From Ga0074130 sp964499485 (GTDB lineage: Bacteria > Pseudomonadota > Gammaproteobacteria > Burkholderiales > Rhodocyclaceae): DNA of 5,081 nucleotides. Both the position numbers and the translations under genes were made by a program. The stretch spans positions 1 to 5,081 of the forward strand of contig CAZCLF010000064.1 of assembly GCA_964499485.1 (NCBI GenBank), in the 5' to 3' direction. Of this stretch, positions 1 to 5,081 are shown piece by piece. The notes under the pieces are model-generated. The model made no database searches, was not told where the DNA came from, and saw only the letters and a program-made list of their open reading frames with translations. Positions within the stretch are counted from its first letter, which is position 1; every line of letters begins with the position of its first letter.

Positions 1-641
1 GCTTCAATTCGGGCTTGCAAGGCGCCTAGATCAACACCAGCACTACGGCGCACCAGCGCAATCCTTGTGAGCAGTGCGTCGGCCCGTGGATTGGCGCCCG
101 CGGCGGTGATGGGGGTGAGCAGGGCTTCAGCGGTGTCCAGTTCGCCTTCGTCTAGGGATATCTGCGCGAGGTAGAGGCTGGCATCTGTGTTCTCTGGTGC
201 CTCAGCCAATGTCGCTTGCAGTAGCGCTTTGCTGGCGGCGATGTCGCCGGCCGCATGGGCTGCCTGCGCTTGCTCAAAAAGGCCGATTGATTCAACCGGC
301 TCGGCCGGGGCAACGAAGCGGGCCAGAAAGTCGCGAAGTTCACCCTCCGGCTTGGCCCCGCTAAAGCCATCCACGACTTGGCCATTCACGAAGGCGACCA
401 CTGTAGGCAGGCTGCGGATACCAAAATGACCTGTCAGCTCGGGGTTTTCGTCCGCATTGACCTTGGCAAGGATGAAATTGCCGCCATATTCCTCGGCTAG
501 CTTTTCCAGTTGAGGTTTGAGCACCTTGCACGGGGCGCACCATTCGGCCCAAAAATCCACGACCACAGGGGTGTTCATGGAGATATCAAAGACTTTTTCC
601 TTGAAATCGGCGGTTGTGACGTCGTAGGCGAAGGCAGACAT
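1..641 (-). CDS. cnoX: CnoX/YbbN-type thioredoxin-TPR chaperedoxin, C-terminus cut by window edge
   Basis: Reading leftward from the ATG at 641-639, 213 complete codons run off the left edge with no stop. The protein starts MSAFAYDVTTADFKEKVF. It has a thioredoxin domain at about residues 8-110, with the active site WCAPCK (C35 and C38) inside VDFWAEWCAPCK and the conserved cis-proline in RSLPT (P79). From about residue 118 it becomes helical and Ala/Leu-rich, with two TPR-like units (LFEQAQAAHAAGDIAASKALL and SLYLAQISLDEGELDTAEALL). This thioredoxin-plus-TPR layout is that of CnoX (YbbN), a cytoplasmic holdase and GroEL/DnaK co-chaperone of about 280 residues in E. coli, so roughly a quarter is missing. 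E. coli YbbN lacks the first active-site cysteine; this one keeps both, so disulfide chemistry is plausible (inference). A weak GAG Shine-Dalgarno lies 6 nt before the ATG (650-648). It is divergent from purL across 93 bp. A plain thioredoxin is unlikely because of the TPR extension. Confidence 0.88.
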   Translation of the reverse strand, partial: MSAFAYDVTTADFKEKVFDISMNTPVVVDFWAEWCAPCKVLKPQLEKLAEEYGGNFILAKVNADENPELTGHFGIRSLPTVVAFVNGQVVDGFSGAKPEGELRDFLARFVAPAEPVESIGLFEQAQAAHAAGDIAASKALLQATLAEAPENTDASLYLAQISLDEGELDTAEALLTPITAAGANPRADALLTRIALVRRSAGVDLGALQARIE

Positions 642-674
642 GGGGTTCTCAAGGGCGCTAAATGACAGGGGCAG

Positions 675-680
675 AGTATA
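675..680 (-). promoter_or_regulatory. Candidate -10 element (TATACT) for the leftward cnoX gene
   Basis: On the minus strand, TATACT (680 down to 675) matches the sigma-70 consensus TATAAT at five of six positions. A start near 668 would give a leader of about 27 nt before the cnoX ATG. At 16-18 bp spacing I see no convincing -35 (AGGGAT at 17 bp). A TTTACA hexamer lies upstream, but only 12 bp away, which is too close. The element shares four bases with the rightward -10. Assignment rests on motif and position only. Confidence 0.45.
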
Positions 681-682
681 AT
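677..682 (+). promoter_or_regulatory. Candidate -10 element (TATAAT) of the purL promoter
   Basis: TATAAT is a perfect sigma-70 -10 hexamer, 52 bp before the purL ATG. A start near 689 would give a leader of about 46 nt. The bases at the expected -35 position (654-659, GGCGCT) do not resemble TTGACA, and there is no TGN extended -10. If this is the promoter, it either is weak or relies on an activator (inference). No sequence resembling the E. coli PurR operator (ACGCAAACGTTTGCGT) is visible between the two divergent genes. Confidence 0.55.
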
Positions 683-734
683 TCGGGTCCGCTGTAAATC
701 CCTGCCCCTAGACGTTCATTCCTGCCTGCCGACC

Positions 735-3700
735 ATGTCCGACATCCTCAAGCTGCGCGGCCTTGCCGCCTTTTCCGCCACCCGTCTGGCCCGTTTGACC
801 GAAACCGTACGCAGCACTGGGGTTTCCGCCCTTGCCGCTGAGCATTGGTATTTTGTCGAACTTGATGCGCCGCTGAGTGCAGACGAGCTGAACCGGCTCA
901 AGGACCTGTTGGGCATCGCGGGTGACCTTCCCCCTGCGCCGACTGGCAGCCTAGTTTTGGTGACCCCGCGCATCGGCACGATTTCTCCTTGGGCGTCGAA
1001 GGCGACCGACATTGCACGTCAATGCGGCTTTGGCGCTATCAAGCGCATTGAACGAGGGATTGCTTATCACGTCACTGGTCAGGTCGATCAGGCCGCACTG
1101 CTGTCCAAGCTGCATGACCGCATGACAGAGTCGGTGCTGGATAGCGTTGATGCCGCGAACGATCTGTTCCGCCATGTGCCACCGCAGCCGCTGACCACGG
1201 TGGATGTATTGGGGCAAGGCAAGGATGCATTGCTGGCCGCGAATACCGAGCTGGGTCTGGCATTGTCACCGGATGAAATCGATTATCTGGTCGAGAACTT
1301 CATCAAGCTGAAGCGCAACCCGACCGATGTTGAGCTGATGATGTTTGCACAGGCCAACTCGGAGCACTGCCGACACAAGATTTTCAATGCCAGCTGGACT
1401 GTGGATGGCGAAGACCAGCCGCTGTCGCTGTTTGGCATGGTGCGCGAGACGCACAAGGCGCACCCGCAAGGCACTATCGTTGCCTATTCGGACAACTCCT
1501 CAATCATGGAAGGCGCGCAGAACCAGCGCTTTATTCCGCAGGCCGATGGCAGCTATATCTACAAGGACGAGCTGACCCACTTCCTGACTAAGGTTGAAAC
1601 GCACAATCACCCGACCGCGATTTCCCCGTTCCCCGGTGCTTCCACCGGTAGCGGCGGCGAGATTCGTGACGAAGGCTCGACGGGGCGTGGCTCCAAGCCC
1701 AAGGCTGGGCTGTGTGGTTTCTCTGTCTCTGATCTGAACATTCCTGATTTCAAGCAGCCGTGGGAATCGAGCTACGGCAAGCCAGAGCGTATTGCCTCGG
1801 CGCTGGACATCATGATCGAAGGCCCGCTCGGTGCGGCCGCCTTCAACAACGAATTTGGTCGCCCGAATCTGACCGGCTATTTCCGCACGCTGGAGCAGAA
1901 CTTCAACGGCGAGGTGCGCGGCTATCACAAGCCCATCATGGTGGCCGGTGGTCTGGGCAATATCAGCGCTGAGCATGCACACAAGATCAAGTTTGGCGAA
2001 GGCGCACTGCTGATTCAGCTGGGCGGCCCGGGCATGCTGATTGGTCTGGGTGGCGGTGCAGCCTCGTCGATGACGACGGGAACCAACACTGCTGATCTCG
2101 ATTTTGCCTCGGTGCAACGTGGCAATCCCGAAATGGAACGCCGTGCGCAAGAGGTGATTGACCGTTGCTGGCAGCTGGGCGACCGGAACCCTATCCTCGC
2201 GATTCACGATGTGGGCGCGGGCGGTATTTCCAATGCCATGCCAGAACTGGCGAATGATGCGGGCTGTGGTGCTTACTTTAACCTGCGTGCCGTGCCGACG
2301 GAAGAGTCGGGCATGTCGCCCAAGGAAATCTGGTGTAACGAATCGCAAGAGCGCTATGTCATGGCGATTGCGCCAGAGCGTCTGGAAGAGTTCCGCAAGA
2401 TCTGCGAGCGCGAGCGCTGCCCGTTTGCTGTGCTGGGAACGGCCACCAAGGACGGTCAGCTGACCGTACATGACGACCATTTCAACAACGACGCGGTTGC
2501 CATGCCGATGGAAGTGCTGCTCGGTAAGCCACCACGCATGCACCGAGATGCCAAGCGCGTGACGCGTGAGATTCCTGCGTTTGATCTGTCCGGCATTACG
2601 CTGGATGAAGCCGTTAATCGCGTGCTGGCGATTCCAAGTGTGGCCTCCAAGAGCTTCCTCATCACTATTGGTGACCGTAGCGTAGGTGGCCTCACCGCAC
2701 GTGACCAATTTGTAGGCCCGTGGCAGGTGCCCGTTGCCGACGTGGCCGTGACTGCGCTGGGTTACAACAGCACCCGCGGAGAAGCTTTTGCCATGGGCGA
2801 ACGCACGCCGCTGGCGCTACTCGATGCGCCAGCGTCTGGCCGCATGGCAGTGGGTGAATCCATCACCAACATCGCGGCTGCCGCAATTGGTGACATCGGT
2901 GATATCAAGCTCTCCGCTAACTGGATGGCTGCTGCAGGTCACGGTGCCGAAGATGCAGCCTTGTTCGATACAGTGAAAGCAGTGGCGCTGGATTTCTGTA
3001 TCGCGCTGGACTTGAGCATTCCGGTCGGCAAAGACAGTCTGAGCATGAAGACCAGCTGGCAGGAGAATGGCGAAAGCAAGCAGGTGATCGCGCCGATGTC
3101 GCTGATCATCTCTGCCTTTGCCCCATGCCCGGATATTCGCAAGACCCTGACGCCGCAGCTGATCACCGATGCGGGTGAGACTGAGCTGATCTTGATTGAT
3201 CTGGGTGCCGGTCAAAATCGTCTGGGTGGTTCGGCGCTGGCGCAAGCCTGGGGTGTCTCTGGTAATGTAGTGCCGGATGCCGATGCTGGCCTGCTGCGCA
3301 ATTTCTTCAATGCCATTCAAGCACTGCGTCCTAAATTGTTGGCTTACCACGACCGTGGTGACGGCGGCCTGTTTGCCACTGTGGCTGAAATGGCGTTCGC
3401 TGGCCATACCGGTGTATCGCTGAATCTGGATTCGCTTTGCTATGACACGCTCGGTAATGATGTCGATGGTCAAGAGCGTGACGGTAAGGCGCTGACTGGC
3501 CGTATCAACGACAAACTCCTTGAAGTGTTGTTCAACGAAGAGCTGGGCGCAGTCGTTCAGATTCGTCGTGATGATCGTGCTGCGGTGATGGAAGCGCTGC
3601 GTGCGGGTGGCCTGGGTGCAGTCAGTCATGTGATCGGCACGCTGAACGATGCCGATGAGGTCCGCGTGTGGCGCAATGCCCAATCTGTTTTCACTGCCAA

Positions 3701-4766
3701 GCGTGCTGAGCTACAACGTCGCTGGTCGGAAACCAGCTACCGCATCGCTGCGCTGCGCGATGATGCCGCCAGTGCAAAAGAAGAATTTGAAGCCTTGCTG
3801 GACGCTACTGATCCAGGTCTGTCGGCCCATCTCAGTTTTAATCCGGCCGATTTCATGGCCTTGCCGGTACGTCCCAGCTTGCCTGCCGCCAAGGAGTTTT
3901 CTGCGGATGAAGCTTCTGAGCTGAGCGCTGCCTTGGACGGTACTGCTGCAATTGATCTCGCTGGTGTTGCAGTGGCACCTATGGTGGGTGGTGCCCGTCC
4001 GCGTATCGCTATCCTGCGTGAGCAGGGCGTCAATGGTCAGGTGGAAATGGCGGCCGCATTTGAGCGTGCTGGTTTCGAGCCGTATGACGTGCATATGTCC
4101 GATTTGCAGAGCGGCCGTGTCTATCTGTCCGACTTCAAGGGCTTTGCGGCCTGTGGCGGCTTTAGCTACGGTGACGTGCTGGGTGCCGGTCAGGGCTGGG
4201 CCAAGTCGATTCTGTTCAACGACCGTCTGCGTGACGAGTTTGGCGACTTCTTCTTCCGCGCCGATACCTTTGCGTTGGGCGTGTGTAACGGCTGTCAGAT
4301 GATGAGTAATTTGGCGTCCATCATTCCGGGTGCTGAACACTGGCCGACCTTCCATCGCAATCGTAGCGAGCAGTTTGAGGCCCGCTATGTGATGGTGGAA
4401 GTGTTGGATTCGCCATCGATCTTCCTTAAGGGCATGGCCGGTTCGCGTTTGCCGGTGGTGGTGTCTCACGGTGAAGGTCGTGCCGTGTTTGATGGCAATA
4501 ACCAACAGCACGCCATTCAGTCGCTGCGCTACATCGACAATCGTGGCGCGGTTGCCAAAACCTATCCGGCCAATCCGAACGGTTCTCCGGAGGGGATTAC
4601 CGGCGTGACAACGGCCGATGGTCGTTTCACCATCATGATGCCGCACCCAGAACGTATCTTCCGTAATGTGCAGATGTCGTGGCGTCCTGCAGAGTGGGAT
4701 GAGAAGCTAGGTGATGATTCGCCGTGGATGACTATGTTCCGCAGCGCACGGCGTTGGGTAGGTTGA
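735..4766 (+). CDS. purL: Phosphoribosylformylglycinamidine synthase (FGAM synthase), large fused form
   Basis: This cytoplasmic enzyme catalyses the fourth step of de novo IMP synthesis: FGAR + glutamine + ATP gives FGAM + glutamate + ADP + Pi. The 1343-residue chain carries all parts that are separate PurS, PurL and PurQ in many other bacteria. Approximate layout: PurS-like N-domain 1-150; linker 175-225 with SEHCRHKIFN (209-218); first synthetase half 235-600 with KVETHNHPTAISPFPGA (286-302) and HDVGAGGISNAMPEL (491-505); second half 670-985 with PVGKDSLSMK (763-772) and HDRGDGGLF (872-880); class I glutaminase domain 1088-1343. The glutaminase triad is visible: nucleophile C1184 in GVCNGCQM, and H1304 and E1306 in MMPHPERIF. 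The E. coli and Salmonella enzymes have 1295 residues; much of the excess here lies in the linker at about 1043-1087. The ATG at 735 gives the family's usual N-terminus; in frame upstream there is no ATG, GTG or TTG before the TGA at 663-665. No Shine-Dalgarno precedes the ATG. The gene appears intact and monocistronic, ending 31 bp before a strong terminator. Confidence 0.98.
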   Translation: MSDILKLRGLAAFSATRLARLTETVRSTGVSALAAEHWYFVELDAPLSADELNRLKDLLGIAGDLPPAPTGSLVLVTPRIGTISPWASKATDIARQCGFGAIKRIERGIAYHVTGQVDQAALLSKLHDRMTESVLDSVDAANDLFRHVPPQPLTTVDVLGQGKDALLAANTELGLALSPDEIDYLVENFIKLKRNPTDVELMMFAQANSEHCRHKIFNASWTVDGEDQPLSLFGMVRETHKAHPQGTIVAYSDNSSIMEGAQNQRFIPQADGSYIYKDELTHFLTKVETHNHPTAISPFPGASTGSGGEIRDEGSTGRGSKPKAGLCGFSVSDLNIPDFKQPWESSYGKPERIASALDIMIEGPLGAAAFNNEFGRPNLTGYFRTLEQNFNGEVRGYHKPIMVAGGLGNISAEHAHKIKFGEGALLIQLGGPGMLIGLGGGAASSMTTGTNTADLDFASVQRGNPEMERRAQEVIDRCWQLGDRNPILAIHDVGAGGISNAMPELANDAGCGAYFNLRAVPTEESGMSPKEIWCNESQERYVMAIAPERLEEFRKICERERCPFAVLGTATKDGQLTVHDDHFNNDAVAMPMEVLLGKPPRMHRDAKRVTREIPAFDLSGITLDEAVNRVLAIPSVASKSFLITIGDRSVGGLTARDQFVGPWQVPVADVAVTALGYNSTRGEAFAMGERTPLALLDAPASGRMAVGESITNIAAAAIGDIGDIKLSANWMAAAGHGAEDAALFDTVKAVALDFCIALDLSIPVGKDSLSMKTSWQENGESKQVIAPMSLIISAFAPCPDIRKTLTPQLITDAGETELILIDLGAGQNRLGGSALAQAWGVSGNVVPDADAGLLRNFFNAIQALRPKLLAYHDRGDGGLFATVAEMAFAGHTGVSLNLDSLCYDTLGNDVDGQERDGKALTGRINDKLLEVLFNEELGAVVQIRRDDRAAVMEALRAGGLGAVSHVIGTLNDADEVRVWRNAQSVFTAKRAELQRRWSETSYRIAALRDDAASAKEEFEALLDATDPGLSAHLSFNPADFMALPVRPSLPAAKEFSADEASELSAALDGTAAIDLAGVAVAPMVGGARPRIAILREQGVNGQVEMAAAFERAGFEPYDVHMSDLQSGRVYLSDFKGFAACGGFSYGDVLGAGQGWAKSILFNDRLRDEFGDFFFRADTFALGVCNGCQMMSNLASIIPGAEHWPTFHRNRSEQFEARYVMVEVLDSPSIFLKGMAGSRLPVVVSHGEGRAVFDGNNQQHAIQSLRYIDNRGAVAKTYPANPNGSPEGITGVTTADGRFTIMMPHPERIFRNVQMSWRPAEWDEKLGDDSPWMTMFRSARRWVG

Positions 4767-4797
4767 TCGCCTGAGTTTGCGCCTTTGTTTCGCAACG

Positions 4798-4830
4798 AAA
4801 AGGGAGCCTGAACAAGGCTCCCTTTTTTTT
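4798..4830 (+). terminator. Rho-independent terminator of purL
   Basis: AAAAGGGAGCC (4798-4808) pairs perfectly with GGCTCCCTTTT (4816-4826). An extra T4809-A4815 pair makes a 12-bp stem with a 5-nt loop, GAACA. Eight T residues (4823-4830) follow the GC-rich part of the stem. It begins 31 bp after the purL stop codon, the expected position for ending a single-gene purL transcript. The A-tract on the left side is short, so it should act mainly on rightward transcription. Confidence 0.93.
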
Positions 4831-4888
4831 ACAACCACTGACCGATTACATGACCTTTAGCCGGCATGCTTAGGGTCGGCAGCGCAAT
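4831..4888. other. 58-bp spacer between the two terminators, no feature seen
   Basis: This stretch separates the purL terminator from the second hairpin. I see no open reading frame of use, no promoter-like pair of hexamers, and only a weak imperfect GCCG/CGGC pairing around 4860-4880. It reads as plain tail-to-tail spacer. Confidence 0.6.
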
Positions 4889-4915
4889 AAAAAAGGCACC
4901 CGGAGGTGCCTTTTT
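4889..4915 (-). terminator. Bidirectional intrinsic terminator, mainly for the leftward isomerase gene
   Basis: AAAAAGGCACC (4890-4900) pairs with GGTGCCTTTTT (4905-4915), an 11-bp stem with a 4-nt loop. Read on the minus strand it ends in a run of six T (4894-4889). Its loop is TCCG closed by a C-G pair, matching the exceptionally stable cUNCGg tetraloop class; on the plus strand the loop is CGGA, which is not in that class. It starts 22 bp beyond the isomerase stop codon. The five T on the plus strand make it a plausible backup for purL read-through. Confidence 0.9.
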
Positions 4916-4937
4916 CGTAGTGCCTTGCTGTCCAGTA

Positions 4938-5081
4938 TTACTGAACCTTGGCCTTCGAGCGCAGATCGTTCACGTGCTTCTCAACGATTTGCTGTGCCAT
5001 GCGTTGGCTGATTTGTGGCTTCGCTTCGTCATACGTCGGCAGCTTCAGTTCGCGGCTGTCTTCCAGCAGGATCACATGGAA
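4938..5081 (-). CDS. C-terminus of a parvulin (PpiC/PrsA-type) peptidyl-prolyl cis-trans isomerase, cut by window edge
   Basis: On the minus strand, 47 codons enter from the right edge and end at TAA (4940-4938). The fragment opens with FHVILLEDSRELKLP, which matches the last beta-strand of the rotamase domain in parvulins of the PrsA/SurA/Par27 group (typically G-[WFY]-H-V-I-x-L-E-D-x-R). A charged helical tail follows, of the kind that commonly closes these proteins (YDEAKPQISQRMAQQIVEKH, then NDLRSKAKVQ). Family members catalyse proline isomerisation and usually act as periplasmic or membrane-anchored foldases. The signal peptide and catalytic core would lie outside the window, so location and exact subfamily cannot be judged here. 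It converges on purL and ends at its own hairpin terminator. With so short a fragment, the family call is good but the gene name is left open. Confidence 0.8.
   Translation of the reverse strand, partial: FHVILLEDSRELKLPTYDEAKPQISQRMAQQIVEKHVNDLRSKAKVQ

Larger units (their letters stand above)
667..709. repeat. 8-bp perfect inverted repeat bracketing the divergent -10 elements
   Basis: AGGGGCAG at 667-674 is the exact reverse complement of CTGCCCCT at 702-709, with 27 bp between the arms. The left arm abuts the leftward -10 and the right arm lies in the predicted purL leader. The arms could be half-sites for a regulator contacting both promoters, but no known operator matches. The left arm is upstream of the predicted purL start, so the pair would not fold into a hairpin in that transcript. 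An 8-bp match within about 90 bp may also be chance. Confidence 0.35.

Noticed and set aside
187..429. Plus-strand open frame of 80 codons opposite cnoX, and the short minus-strand frames at 152-385 and 361-552.
   Set aside because: They lie in other frames of a well-supported thioredoxin-TPR gene, show no recognisable domain, and read as compositional shadows.
662..697. An 11-codon plus-strand reading frame (MTGAEYNSGPL) ahead of purL, preceded by an AAGGG at 651-655 that could serve as a ribosome binding site; considered as a leader peptide.
   Set aside because: It spans the predicted purL -10 element and begins upstream of the predicted transcription start, so it would not be in that transcript. 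No promoter is visible upstream of it, and the residues suggest no attenuation logic.
642..734. Searched the divergent region for a PurR operator, or a riboswitch-like fold such as a purine aptamer.
   Set aside because: There is no match to the PurR consensus, and the predicted 46-nt leader is too short and too pyrimidine-rich to hold a purine aptamer.
1500..4646. Three long minus-strand open frames inside purL (1500-2708, 2817-3683, 3711-4646; 402, 288 and 311 codons).
   Set aside because: All three share one frame that is exactly in register with purL codons, so their stops arise only where purL uses TTA, CTA or TCA (for example TCA at 1500, CTA at 2817 and CTA at 3711). Rarity of those codons explains the openness. 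The translations show no recognisable domain.
4788..4800. Small hairpin TTTCG-CAA-CGAAA just before the purL terminator, considered as an antiterminator or riboregulator.
   Set aside because: The stem is only 5 bp with a 3-nt loop, and it overlaps just three A residues at the base of the terminator stem, so it could not prevent terminator folding.
1..5081. Searched for a novel multi-gene system, mobile element, tRNA or CRISPR array.
   Set aside because: Nearly all of the window is covered by three recognisable housekeeping genes; no direct-repeat array, transposase, att-like duplication or cloverleaf was seen.

Overview
The window looks like ordinary chromosomal housekeeping DNA from a Gram-negative proteobacterium. 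It is moderately GC-rich. The protein styles (a 1343-residue fused PurL, a CXXC-containing CnoX and a PrsA/Par27-like parvulin tail) suggest a betaproteobacterium, possibly near the Neisseriales. That placement is inferred from protein style and base composition, not from a search.

Layout: (1) Positions 1-641, minus strand: the first 213 codons of a thioredoxin-fold/TPR protein of the CnoX (YbbN) family, cut by the left edge. (2) Positions 642-734: a compact 93-bp divergent intergenic region. It holds a perfect -10 hexamer for the rightward gene and an overlapping near-consensus -10 for the leftward gene. Both lie between the arms of an 8-bp inverted repeat. (3) Positions 735-4766, plus strand: complete purL, the large single-chain phosphoribosylformylglycinamidine synthase of purine biosynthesis. 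It fills about 80% of the window. (4) Positions 4767-4937: a tail-to-tail intergenic region with two strong intrinsic terminators, one placed for purL and one for the converging gene. (5) Positions 4938-5081, minus strand: the last 47 codons of a parvulin (PpiC-type) peptidyl-prolyl isomerase, cut by the right edge.

purL appears to be monocistronic, with its own promoter region and its own terminator. The two flanking genes both concern protein folding (a redox-capable holdase/co-chaperone and a likely envelope foldase), but they are transcribed away from or towards purL. I see no reason to infer a shared pathway. No mobile element, CRISPR array, RNA gene or defence-like system is visible. 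The points worth a second look are modest: the overlapping divergent -10 elements and surrounding dyad, the missing Shine-Dalgarno at purL, and an apparent extra segment in the linker before the PurL glutaminase domain.
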